This document shows, piece by piece, positions 6,799 to 13,678 of a stretch of DNA of 14,676 nt. The stretch lies in the NCBI GenBank assembly GCA_007119305.1, contig SKPY01000360.1, positions 1 through 14,676 of the forward strand, read 5' to 3'. How positions within the stretch are numbered: the first letter of the stretch is position 1; each line of letters starts with the position of its first letter. The notes beneath the pieces were generated by a model. The model made no database searches, was not told where the DNA came from, and worked only from the letters and a program-made list of their open reading frames with translations. The translations under genes were made by a program, and so were the position numbers. Origin of the DNA: Nitriliruptorales bacterium (GTDB taxonomy: Bacteria > Actinomycetota > Nitriliruptoria > Euzebyales > Egibacteraceae).

Positions 6799-7625
6799 CC
6801 GCGCTGCGCCAGGCCACAGCCCTCGCGGCCTTCGAGCTGCGCGGCGTCACCCGCAGCCACTGGATCGCAGTGGGCGGCGTGGTCTTCGCCGCCGCCGCCG
6901 TTGCCGTCGCGATCGCCGGCCTGCGCTCCTTCTCCTCGCTTGGACTCGCCGGCGCGGGTGCCGTCACCGACGGACTCGTGCACCTTGCGCTGCTCCTACC
7001 CCCGCTCATCGGCCTGCTCCTCGGCGCCGGAAGCCTCGCACGCGATCGCGAGCGCGGGCTGCTGGCGATGCTCGCAAGCCAACCGCTCTCGCGCGGGCTC
7101 ATCCCCCTCGCCGCCTTCGCCGGCTGCGTGCTTGCGGTCTGGGCCGTCGTCGCAGTGGGGCTCGGGGTGGGCCTGCTGCTGGCCTCCGCGGTCGCGACCG
7201 CAGCCGACGTCGCTGCGTCAGGCCTCGTCCTCGCGATCAGCCTCGGCGCCACCGCGGCTGCGGTGTCCCTTGGCGTCCTGCTCTCGGCAACGGCGAGCAC
7301 CCATCATCAGGCAACCGCCGCCGCCGCGGCGCTGTGGCTGCTGCTCGCACTCGGTCTCGACCTCCTCCTCGCGGGCGTCGCCCCCGGTCTGCGGCTCGGC
7401 CCGGTGGGTCTGCTCGCGGCAGTCCTCATCAACCCCCTGGAAGCCGCACGCGTGCTCGCCCTCGTCGCCCTCGACGGCGCGACGTCCCTCGGACCGTTCG
7501 GTGCGTATCTCAACGCGACGTTCGGTCGGTCGGGGACGGTCTGGCTGCTCGTCGGCACGCTCGCCTCCTGGACGATCATGCCGCTCGGGATCGCCGGCGT
7601 GGTGACCCTGCAGCGGGATGCTTGA
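6795..7625 (+). CDS. nosY: ABC transporter permease NosY
   Basis: A 276-residue polytopic membrane protein of the ABC-2 permease type with about six hydrophobic segments, Ala/Leu/Val-rich throughout. The helix 1-2 region is followed by 'A-R-D-R-E-R-G-L-L-A-M-L-A-S-Q-P', the usual cytosolic coupling segment of NosY-like permeases. Near the end it has 'I-N-P-L-E-A-A-R', another family feature. It forms the membrane part of the NosFY transporter that, with NosD, supports CuZ assembly of NosZ. Its ATG lies in a 4-base overlap with the nosF stop. The next gene begins 20 bases downstream, so it remains in the same operon. The fold assignment comes from hydrophobicity and context. Confidence 0.9.
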   Translation: MTALRQATALAAFELRGVTRSHWIAVGGVVFAAAAVAVAIAGLRSFSSLGLAGAGAVTDGLVHLALLLPPLIGLLLGAGSLARDRERGLLAMLASQPLSRGLIPLAAFAGCVLAVWAVVAVGLGVGLLLASAVATAADVAASGLVLAISLGATAAAVSLGVLLSATASTHHQATAAAAALWLLLALGLDLLLAGVAPGLRLGPVGLLAAVLINPLEAARVLALVALDGATSLGPFGAYLNATFGRSGTVWLLVGTLASWTIMPLGIAGVVTLQRDA

Positions 7626-7645
7626 CCACACTGAAGGAGCCGACG

Positions 7646-8272
7646 ATGAACCCCAAACGGCTCGCTCAGCGCCCCGCCGTGCTCCTGGCAGCCGTGATCC
7701 TCGGCGTCGGCCTCGCCTCGGCGCTCCTGTCTGAACCAGAGCTGCCCGGCGTAGCGCGGGACCCCATGCCAGCGGTCGACGGGTTGACGTTCGTCGACCA
7801 CCGCACCGCCGACGCGCCTCAGGAGGTCGACCTCATCCCCGACCCGGGCGAGCTGCTCTTCGTCTACTTCGGCTACCTGTCGTGCCCCGACGTGTGCCCG
7901 ATGACGATGTCCGACATCGCCCAGGCACGCGACGCCGTCGGCCCGGCGCTGGCAGCGCGCACTCGCGTCGCGTTCGTCACCGTCGACCCGCAACGCGACG
8001 GGCCGGACCGGCTGCGGTCCTACCTCAGCCACTTCTTCGACGACGACTACCACGCCCTCATCCCGGTTGACGAGGCGGCCCTCGCCGCGGCGGCGGACCG
8101 GCTCGGTGTGCGGTACGAGATCGAGGCGCACGAACCCGGGGATGAGCGCTACGACGTCCTCCACTCGGCGCTCACCTACGTGGTCGACGACCGCGGTCAC
8201 CTCGTCCGCGAACTGCCCTTCGGCGCAACCCCCGACGACTACGCGCGACTCATCCGCGCCCTGCTGCCCTGA
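7646..8272 (+). CDS. SCO1/SenC-family copper chaperone
   Basis: A 208-residue membrane-anchored thioredoxin-fold protein of the SCO family, which delivers copper to CuA-type sites and reduces their cysteines. A single N-terminal helix (about 10-29) anchors it. The copper site is complete: C80-P-D-V-C84-P and His173 in 'H-S-A-L-T-Y-V-V-D'. The 'F-V-T-V-D-P-Q-R-D' strand is also typical. ATG 7646 has GAAGGAG 6 bases upstream. In cytochrome oxidase operons SCO serves CuA of subunit II. Here no oxidase is present and the only CuA protein in the window is NosZ, so NosZ CuA loading is the likely task. Family is certain; client is inferred from position. Confidence 0.93.
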   Translation: MNPKRLAQRPAVLLAAVILGVGLASALLSEPELPGVARDPMPAVDGLTFVDHRTADAPQEVDLIPDPGELLFVYFGYLSCPDVCPMTMSDIAQARDAVGPALAARTRVAFVTVDPQRDGPDRLRSYLSHFFDDDYHALIPVDEAALAAAADRLGVRYEIEAHEPGDERYDVLHSALTYVVDDRGHLVRELPFGATPDDYARLIRALLP

Positions 8273-8330
8273 ACCTTCCCCAGAGCCCCCGACAAGGCGG
8301 GCACTTCCCCCCGATGACAGGAGAGAAACG

Positions 8331-8951
8331 ATGCAGCGATACCGATTTGTCGCCAGCGCCGTCGCGGTCGGGCTGCTGCTGCCGGCCTGCAGCGGCGCCG
8401 ACGGACCGGATCTCACCGTCGAGGGGGCGGCTGCGGTCGTACAGCAACCCGAGGCCGCCGAGACCGACGAGGAGGCGGCGATCCTCGTCCACCACGCCCG
8501 CAGCCGCATGTCACCGAGCCGCGCCGGCGTCGCCGCCGTCTATCTCGACCTCGAGAACCCGACGGCGACCGACGACGTTCTCGTCGCGGCGAGCGTGCCG
8601 GAGGGCTTCGCCGGACGCGTCGAAGTCCACGAGACGTACGAGGTCGATGACGACAGCATGGCCGGCGACGGCCACATGAGCAGCGACGGCAACGGTCACA
8701 TGTCCGACGACACCGGGATGCACGGTGGGTCGGACTCGGACGCGCCGGCGATGATGGGCATGCGGGAGGTTCCTGGCATTCCCGTCCCTGCGGGGAGCAC
8801 GGTCGAGCTCGTACCCGGCGGCTACCACATCATGCTCATGGATCTCGCCGAGGACCTCGTGACCGGCGAGGAGTTCACGCTCACGCTCGAGCTCGAGCAC
8901 GCCGGAGCGGTCACGGTCTCGGTCGAGGTGCGGGACCACGCCGACGTCTGA
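8331..8951 (+). CDS. PCuAC copper chaperone lipoprotein with Met/His-rich insert
   Basis: A 206-residue exported protein of the PCuAC (DUF461) family, which binds Cu(I) and hands it to CuA sites, often alongside SCO1. The signal ends in a lipobox 'L-L-P-A-C' at about residue 20. Family ligands are visible: His100 in 'V-E-V-H-E-T', Met141/Met142/Met144 before 'R-E-V', and H166-x-M168-x-M170 near the end. Between His100 and Met141, where the family normally has about ten residues, there is an extended Asp/Gly-rich segment holding repeated 'G-H-M' and 'M-H-G' units, likely extra copper ligands. GGAGAG precedes ATG 8331. It follows SCO1 by 58 bases with no clear terminator. Copper donation to SCO1 or NosZ is the expected role. 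Confidence 0.9.
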   Translation: MQRYRFVASAVAVGLLLPACSGADGPDLTVEGAAAVVQQPEAAETDEEAAILVHHARSRMSPSRAGVAAVYLDLENPTATDDVLVAASVPEGFAGRVEVHETYEVDDDSMAGDGHMSSDGNGHMSDDTGMHGGSDSDAPAMMGMREVPGIPVPAGSTVELVPGGYHIMLMDLAEDLVTGEEFTLTLELEHAGAVTVSVEVRDHADV

Positions 8952-9022
8952 CGGTCCAGCCCGGTCGTTGCCTCGGGCCCTCGCGGTCCCGGCGCCCGGG
9001 GCAACGACCCCCAGGAGGAATG

Positions 9023-9394
9023 ATGACCAGCACCCCCGCCACGGTCGGCCGCGGTGTCCTGATTCTCCTGGCGCTCCTCGCCGGTCCCGCCATCGTGCTC
9101 CTCGTCGTGGCGTCAGTCACCACGCTGCGGTCGGACCTCATCGTCGTCGAGGTTCCGGCGGGCACGGCGGCACGGATCGCCGCCGGAGAGGTCGTGGAGC
9201 TGCTGCCGCCCACACTGGAGGTCTCGGTCGGGGACACGATCGAGATCCGTAACCGCGACGGGTCCGGGCACGAGGTCGGCCCCTACTACGTCGACGCCGG
9301 CCAGACCGTGCGCCAGACCTTCACCGCACCCGGAACGATCGAGGGCCTGTGCACGCTGCATCCTAGCGGTCAGATCACGATCGTCGTGCGCTGA
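9023..9394 (+). CDS. membrane-anchored cupredoxin-domain protein
   Basis: A 123-residue protein with one N-terminal hydrophobic helix (about 10-32) and an exported beta-rich domain of cupredoxin type. Candidate copper ligands are His83 in 'G-H-E-V-G' and the loop C110-T-L-H113-P-S-G-Q117, an unusually short CX2H loop without the usual axial methionine; Gln117 might replace it. The helix lacks a lipobox cysteine, so it is probably an uncleaved anchor. AGGAGG at 9013-9018 lies only one base before ATG 9020 and 4 bases before ATG 9023, so I chose 9023. It is the last gene of the nos operon. It may carry electrons to NosZ or handle copper. The cupredoxin fold is likely; copper binding needs testing. 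Confidence 0.8.
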   Translation: MTSTPATVGRGVLILLALLAGPAIVLLVVASVTTLRSDLIVVEVPAGTAARIAAGEVVELLPPTLEVSVGDTIEIRNRDGSGHEVGPYYVDAGQTVRQTFTAPGTIEGLCTLHPSGQITIVVR

Positions 9395-9402
9395 CGAGCA
9401 CG
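9385..9402. terminator. small hairpin at the convergent end of the nos operon
   Basis: CGTGC (9385-9389) and GCACG (9398-9402) form a 5-bp stem around an 8-base loop that includes the stop codon of the last plus-strand gene. Only 20 bases separate this gene from the convergent Rrf2 gene. It is a weak candidate: short stem, no T-run. Confidence 0.25.
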
Positions 9403-9414
9403 GCCTGCCGACGA

Positions 9415-9858
9415 TCAGTCGCTGACGGCGGCTGCGGACAGCTCGGCATCGACATCGGCGACGTCGTCGAACGAGACCGCGCGCAGGTGGTCACGGAACG
9501 CCGCCTGCGCCCCCGCCCAGAAGCGGTGGACTGCACACTCGGTCTCCCACCGGCACGGGCCGCCCCGCAGGATGCACTCCTCCTCGAGCCCGATCTCCCC
9601 CTCGACCGCCTCGATGACCTCGAGCAGCTGCGTCTGCGCCGCCGGCTTGGCGAGCGCGTAGCCCCCGACCCGGCCGGCCTGCGACGTCACGAGCCCGGCG
9701 GCGACAAGCTGCGCGAGGATCTGGGGCAGGTAGGTCTCAGGAACCCCCATATCCTCGGCGATCTGCCGTGTCTTACGCCGCCCCGCGCCCTCATGACGTG
9801 CGAGGTGCAGCACCGCGCGCACCGCGTAGTCACCTTTTCGTCCCAATCGCACCCGCAT
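9415..9858 (-). CDS. second Rrf2-family Fe-S transcriptional regulator
   Basis: A 147-residue Rrf2-family winged-helix regulator. It opens 'M-R-V-R-L-G-R-K-G-D-Y-A-V-R' and carries 'A-G-R-V-G-G-Y-A-L-A-K' in the wing. Cys95, Cys102 and Cys108 (CX6CX5C) follow at exactly the same residue numbers as in the Rrf2 protein at the other end of the nos island, so an Fe-S cofactor is likely. It converges on the nos operon with 20 bases between stop codons. ATG 9858 fits the family start; longer versions to 9951 would add a non-homologous leader. No ribosome site precedes this ATG, but a -10-like TATGCT ends 6 bases upstream, so the message may be leaderless. Overall sequence differs clearly from the first Rrf2 protein, so this is not a recent duplication. 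Confidence 0.88.
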   Translation of the reverse strand: MRVRLGRKGDYAVRAVLHLARHEGAGRRKTRQIAEDMGVPETYLPQILAQLVAAGLVTSQAGRVGGYALAKPAAQTQLLEVIEAVEGEIGLEEECILRGGPCRWETECAVHRFWAGAQAAFRDHLRAVSFDDVADVDAELSAAAVSD

Positions 9859-9870
9859 ACGTGAAGCATA
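9859..9870 (-). promoter_or_regulatory. candidate -10 box for leaderless Rrf2 transcript
   Basis: On the minus strand TATGCT is followed by six bases and then the ATG of the Rrf2 gene, which would place the transcription start at or next to the start codon. No convincing -35 box was found. Leaderless messages are common in actinobacteria; here the evidence is the box spacing and the absence of a ribosome site. Confidence 0.35.
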
Positions 9871-9947
9871 CCGATGAGGGTTGTGGGATGCCGGGAGCCC
9901 TGCCGTACGGTGCCCTCCTGGCGCGTGTTCGCCCACCGATGCGGCCT

Positions 9948-11187
9948 TCACGGCCCGTCCGGCCCGGTGAGGATCGTCGCGGGCTCGCCGCTCGTGAGCA
10001 GCGCGTTGAGCTGCGAGCGCGGCAGCGTGATCGTGGCGTCCACAGCCGCGGTGGCTGGGCCGCGGCGATGGTGGAGGACGCCGGAGGACAGCTCGAGGAG
10101 GTAGGACTCATCAACGTCGGGCAGGACGAGCTGCACGGTGGCTGCGAGCTCGGCGACGTCGGGGTGGCGGATGCAGATCGCGAGGAAGCCGGTGTCCATC
10201 GCCTGGATGACGTCAGAGGTCATGGTCGTCGGGGTGGGCAGGACCGTGACGCCGTCGCGCAGCTCCTTGGCGCCGGTCAGGTAGAAGTTGCGCCACGGTC
10301 CCGACTCGGCCTGGTAGCCGAGCTGGATGAGCGCGTCGGCGAGCAGGTCGCGGGCGGCGGTGTTGTCGGGGTCGGCGAACACGACGTGCTTGACGACCTC
10401 GGCGACCCAGCGGTCGTCGCCGCCCTCGTGATCGGCACGGGCCCGCTCCAGGATCGCGTCGGCACCGCCCATGTAGGCCACGTAGCGCTTGGCGGTTTCC
10501 ACCGGCGGGTGGGGGTGGAGGTTGGCGGGGTTGCCGTCGAAGAACCGAGGTAGCGCTGGTAGACCGCCTTGACGTTGTGGTTGACCGAGCCGTAGTAGCC
10601 GCGTGAGGACCAGGTGCGGGCGAGCGTCGGCGGCAGCTCCAGGTGCTCGGCGATCTCGACCATCGTCTCGCCGCGGTTGGTCAGCCGCAGGGTCTCGTCG
10701 TGCAGGTAGCGGTAGGTGTCGCGCTGGGTGCGGAGCAGGGCGAGCGAGGCGTCGTGGCCCCAGGTCGGCCAGTGATGGGAGGCGAACACCAGCTCGGTGT
10801 CGGCGCCGAACCGGGCGATCATCGCGTCGATCGCCTTCGCCCACGCGAGCGCGTCCCGTACCTGCGCACCCCGCAGCGTGTAGAGCTTGTCAGGACGTGG
10901 GTGACGACCTCCGCGGTCCACAGCGCCCGCCAGGCCGGCAGCAGGAACACGAACTCGGCCGGCGCCTCGGTGTCGGGCGTGTAGAGGGTCTGCAGCGCGA
11001 CCCCATCCAGCACGATGGAGCGGTCGTCGTGGCCGGCGCCTCGCCAGCGACGAAGTCGAACCGGTGGCTGTCCCAGACCGGGCGGCCGTCGGCCGTGGTC
11101 ACGGTGTCCGGCAGCGCAGCGATGAACCCCCGCTGCGCGAGGTCGAGGTCGGTGGTGTCGTCGAAGGGCAGGCGCAGTTAGCTGCAT
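9948..11187 (-). pseudogene. alkyl sulfatase (SdsA1/BDS1-like) pseudogene
   Basis: Remnants of a metallo-beta-lactamase-fold alkyl sulfatase, an enzyme that hydrolyses primary alkyl sulfates, spread over three frames. From the 5' side: 'G-F-I-A-A-L-P' and 'G-R-P-V-W-D-S' (about 11180-11037); a jump straight to 'D-G-V-A-L-Q-T-L-Y-T-P-D-T-E-A-P-A-E' (about 11035-10895); 'L-Y-T-L-R-G-A-Q-V-R-D-A-L-A-W' through 'N-H-N-V-K-A-V-Y-Q-R-Y-L-G' (about 10890-10547); then 'F-F-D-G-N-P-A-N-L-H-P-H-P-P' to the stop at 9948. One missing base near 10890 and one near 10546 restore the frame in each case. The deletion between the first two pieces removes the zinc-binding HxHxDH region, so no active product is possible. 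The start may be ATG 11187, out of frame with what follows, since a TAA stands just before the first piece. Confidence 0.85.
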
Positions 11188-11249
11188 CCCAAGTGGCAGC
11201 CCCCGAAGGTTGCGGTCCATTGGCCAGGCACATGAACTCGTCCGGGGCA

Positions 11250-11825
11250 CTACGACAGGACACCGGACAGGGCGTCTCGGAGCAGGTCGTTCGCCTCGGC
11301 GGGGATGGCCTGTCCTGCTTGCAGATGTGGGCGCACGGCTGCGTACGGTAGATCGATGAGCGCGAATCGGGCCCGACCGGGGGTGGGGGCAGCGGGGTGG
11401 CGTCTCCGCCAGTCGTTGATCGCCTGTTCCAGTCGCCCACGGCCGAGGGCAGCGCGTTCGCGAACCTTCGCGCTCACGTCGACGGTCAGCAGGTCGCCAG
11501 CGCCGTGTTGCAGCAGGAGCAGCCCGTCGGTTGGGTGGGCCCGCGTCCAGTCGAGCACGTGGCACGCGGCCCACTCGGCGGCGCGCTGCGGATCCTCATC
11601 GGCCAGGGCTTGGAGGTAGCCGACCTGAAACCGCTCCACGCTCCGTATCCACATCCGTGCCCGCAGGTCGTCTCGGCCGGCGACCCGATGGTAGACGGAT
11701 CCGCTCGGCGCCCCTGCTTGCTCTGCGACGCGCGCCACGCTCACTGCAGCCAGTCCGCCGGTGGCGAACAGCTCGAGCGCGCAATCCAGGAGCTGGTCGA
11801 TGCTGAACCGGGCTGGCATGGGCAT
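11250..11825 (-). CDS. TetR-family transcriptional regulator
   Basis: A 191-residue repressor-type regulator. Residues about 6-50 form the TetR DNA-binding domain ('A-L-E-L-F-A-T-G-G-L-A-A-V-S-V' then 'G-S-V-Y-H-R-V-A-G-R-D-D-L'). The remainder is a helical ligand-binding domain of unknown specificity, Ala/Arg-rich. M1 (11825) or M3 (11819) could be the start. It is divergent from the SRPBCC gene with 52 bases between them, and a short interrupted palindrome in that gap may be the shared operator. TetR proteins in this arrangement usually repress their own gene and the divergent one. No ligand can be read from the sequence. Confidence 0.85.
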   Translation of the reverse strand: MPMPARFSIDQLLDCALELFATGGLAAVSVARVAEQAGAPSGSVYHRVAGRDDLRARMWIRSVERFQVGYLQALADEDPQRAAEWAACHVLDWTRAHPTDGLLLLQHGAGDLLTVDVSAKVRERAALGRGRLEQAINDWRRRHPAAPTPGRARFALIDLPYAAVRPHLQAGQAIPAEANDLLRDALSGVLS

Positions 11826-11828
11826 GAA

Positions 11829-11843
11829 CTAGAGAATACTCTC
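11829..11843. promoter_or_regulatory. possible TetR operator
   Basis: The 52-base gap between the divergent TetR and SRPBCC genes contains AGAG-AATA-CTCT with partly matching flanks, an interrupted palindrome just upstream of the TetR start. TetR proteins commonly bind such sites to control both genes. The symmetry is short, so this is tentative. Confidence 0.3.
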
Positions 11844-11877
11844 CACTTCACCGTCGCCGGCTGCCGGGAGAACCATC

Positions 11878-12450
11878 ATGCGCGTCACGAACGTTCACCG
11901 CCGAACCATCGACGACGTCGACGCAGTAGCCGACCTCATCGATGCGCTGGCCGGTGACGACGACCGGCTGTGGCCCAGGGACCGTTGGCCTGCGATGCGG
12001 CTTGATCGGTCGCTGCAGGTCGGCGCACAGGGCGGGCACGGGCCCATTCGCTACTGGGTGGACCTGTACGATCCCGGTCGCCGAGCTCGCTTCAGGTTCG
12101 AGCGCCCCCGCGGCCTCGGCGGGTTCCACGAGTTCGTTCTGCTGCATGGCGGCGGCCGCCCCGCAGAACTGGTCCACGTCCTGGAAGCCCGGTTGACGGG
12201 AACGGCGCGGGTTACGTGGCCGCTGCTGTATCGCCCCTTGCACGATGCCCTGATCGAGGACGCGCTCGACAACGCCACTCGGACAACCAAAGGTTGGGCC
12301 GAGCAGGCCTCCTGGTCCCGCTACGTCCGCTTTCTGAGACAGGCCCTCGCGAGACGGCACGAGTCTCGACCGCCCCTACCGGCGTTACCCGAGGCCTGCT
12401 GCGGCCTCCAGGCCATGGCCTGGGAGCACGCCAGGGGCGCGCACTGGTGA
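11878..12450 (+). CDS. SRPBCC-like (START/Bet v1-type) domain protein
   Basis: A 190-residue soluble protein that resembles actinobacterial SRPBCC-superfamily proteins. These share a helix-grip fold with a hydrophobic ligand cavity and varied roles. Recognisable stretches are 'D-D-R-L-W-P' and 'W-P-A-M-R-L-D-R' near residues 28-45, 'G-H-G-P-I-R-Y' near 53-59, 'G-F-H-E-F' near 82, and 'V-T-W-P-L-L-Y-R-P-L-H-D-A-L-I-E-D-A-L-D' near 118-137. The last 50 residues are less conserved-looking. GGGAG at 11866-11870 precedes ATG 11878. The ligand is unknown. It is divergent from TetR and 30 bases before the kinase-like gene, so the two plus-strand genes may be co-transcribed. No signal peptide or membrane helix is seen. 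Confidence 0.65.
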   Translation: MRVTNVHRRTIDDVDAVADLIDALAGDDDRLWPRDRWPAMRLDRSLQVGAQGGHGPIRYWVDLYDPGRRARFRFERPRGLGGFHEFVLLHGGGRPAELVHVLEARLTGTARVTWPLLYRPLHDALIEDALDNATRTTKGWAEQASWSRYVRFLRQALARRHESRPPLPALPEACCGLQAMAWEHARGAHW

Positions 12451-12480
12451 CAGGTTCGAGGCAAACGCCATGCTGGAGCG

Positions 12481-13143
12481 ATGTCGCTGGTGCATGATTT
12501 CGCGACCCTCATCGACAGCGGGACGGGGCGGCGCCGTCAGCTCGTCGCTGTCGACGGACCCGACGCCGCCGGCAAGACCTCGTTTGCTCGAGGGCTCGCC
12601 GAGCACTGCGCAACTCCGGTCATCACTTCCTCGCTCGACGGGTGGCACAACCCGCGGGAGCAGCGGTTGCGCCGCGGCCGCCTGTCCGCCGAGGGCTACT
12701 ACCGCGACTCGTTCGAGTACGTCGCCCTCCGGCGCCGCCTGCTCGAACCCTTCGCCAGAGGGGCTCCCTCGGTCCCCCTGTCCATCTTCGACCACAGCTC
12801 AGACAACCAGACGACAAGACCCGTCGAGGCACCCCCCCAAGCCACGTTGATCGTCGAGGGCGTCTTCCTGCTGCGTCCGGAACTACGGCATCAGTGGCAC
12901 CTCGCGCTCTACCTGCACGTGCCAGAGAGCGTCACACTCGAGCGCGCGATGGTTCGGGACCTCGAGTTGTTCGGTTCGACTAGCGCTGTCAGGAAGCACT
13001 ACTACGCCCGCTACCTACCCGGGCAGGCTCTCTATCGCTTCGAGGCGCACCCAGTCGAGCACGCACACATCGTTCTCGACAACAGCGACTGCGAGCATCC
13101 GACGGTCCTGAAGTGGCAGCCCCCTATCAGCGAGGGTGCCTGA
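12481..13143 (+). CDS. uridine-kinase-like P-loop NTPase
   Basis: A 220-residue P-loop protein of the uridine kinase/phosphoribulokinase superfamily. Walker A is G26-P-D-A-A-G-K32-T-S. Also present are 'S-L-D-G-W-H-N-P-R', 'G-R-L-S-A-E-G-Y-Y-R-D-S-F-E-Y', 'I-V-E-G-V-F-L-L-R-P-E-L' and 'Y-A-R-Y-L-P-G-Q-A-L-Y', all in the order seen in actinobacterial 'uridine kinase' proteins, whose true substrate is often unknown. The length is normal. The start is uncertain: GGAG lies only two bases before ATG 12481, so GTG 12490 may be the real start. It probably shares a transcript with the SRPBCC gene upstream. A phosphotransfer role on a nucleoside or related metabolite is likely, but the substrate is not determined. 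Confidence 0.78.
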   Translation: MSLVHDFATLIDSGTGRRRQLVAVDGPDAAGKTSFARGLAEHCATPVITSSLDGWHNPREQRLRRGRLSAEGYYRDSFEYVALRRRLLEPFARGAPSVPLSIFDHSSDNQTTRPVEAPPQATLIVEGVFLLRPELRHQWHLALYLHVPESVTLERAMVRDLELFGSTSAVRKHYYARYLPGQALYRFEAHPVEHAHIVLDNSDCEHPTVLKWQPPISEGA

Positions 13144-13351
13144 GCCTGCACCCGTGATGCACGGTCCCTGTGGCGAAGGACCGCGTCCAGCAGTACGGCC
13201 TATCCCCCTCTCGGACCGGTCTCGACTTCGACCGAAGCCGGGATAGACCGAGTTCGATAGCTGCACCGCGACTTCTTGACTCTGGGAAGTGATCAGTTCA
13301 GTCAGAGCCGGCAATGGAAACGGCGCTACAAGGCCGGTTCGTCGGCTCGGA
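13144..13351. other. convergent intergenic region with nested inverted repeats
   Basis: No gene is seen between the kinase-like gene and the toxin gene, which converge here. CTATCCC (13200-13206) pairs perfectly with GGGATAG (13240-13246). Within it CGGTC (13217-13221) pairs with GACCG (13230-13234). This could fold into a stem that ends transcription from one or both sides. There is no T-run, so terminator activity is a guess. Confidence 0.35.
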
Positions 13352-13678
13352 TCAGGCGGGCCAGTGGGAGCCGACATACGGCTCGGGATGATCCTGGAAC
13401 CAGCGATCCAGCACGTCGGCCAGAGCAGCGGCCTGGCCGCCACCGGCGGGCAGCTTGCGCTTTGGGACGAACACCAGCACCAGATCCCGCTCAGCGGCGA
13501 AGTGCGCAACGTTCTCCGTCACCTTCGCTCGGCCTTCCGCCCGCGCGACACTAGCGATGACCGCATCACCGGTCGCGCGCAGCCCTACCTCGGTGACGTG
13601 CACGGCGTCATGCCCATGCCGGTCGCGCAGCCGCGCCGCCGCCTCGGGCGGATACATCTCATCAAGCAGGAACCTCAC
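13352..13678 (-). CDS. DUF5615 PIN-like toxin
   Basis: A 108-residue protein opening 'V-R-F-L-L-D-E-M-Y-P-P-E-A-A-A-R-L' with 'H-D-A-V-H-V-T-E-V-G-L', then 'G-D-A-V-I-A-S-V-A' and 'K-V-T-E-N-V-A-H-F-A'. This is the DUF5615/PIN-like layout, with acidic residues (Asp6, Glu7 and later Asp and Glu) where PIN nucleases hold metal. Such proteins are predicted RNases in type II toxin-antitoxin pairs. GTG 13678 overlaps the antitoxin stop by 4 bases (GTGA), so translation is coupled. The longer open frame upstream of 13678 lies inside the antitoxin gene and is not used. Toxicity is inferred from family and pairing. Confidence 0.8.
   Translation of the reverse strand: MRFLLDEMYPPEAAARLRDRHGHDAVHVTEVGLRATGDAVIASVARAEGRAKVTENVAHFAAERDLVLVFVPKRKLPAGGGQAAALADVLDRWFQDHPEPYVGSHWPA

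Noticed and set aside
6704..7645. Upstream extension of the SCO1 frame across nosY
   Set aside because: The leader is Arg/Pro-rich, lies over nosF and nosY in another frame, and a good ribosome site supports ATG 7646.
8968..9252. Plus-strand open frame overlapping the last cupredoxin gene
   Set aside because: No homology and a worse start than ATG 9023; the cupredoxin frame has an anchor helix and ligand residues.
10948..11049. Repeated GAGGCGCCGGCC in the alkyl sulfatase remnant as the cause of its internal deletion
   Set aside because: Both copies are still present and the join lies a few bases beyond one copy, so simple recombination between them does not explain the deletion.
13207..13270. 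Possible tRNA because of GTTCGAT and nearby paired stems
   Set aside because: No 7-bp acceptor pairing at the right distance, no anticodon arm and no plausible D arm.
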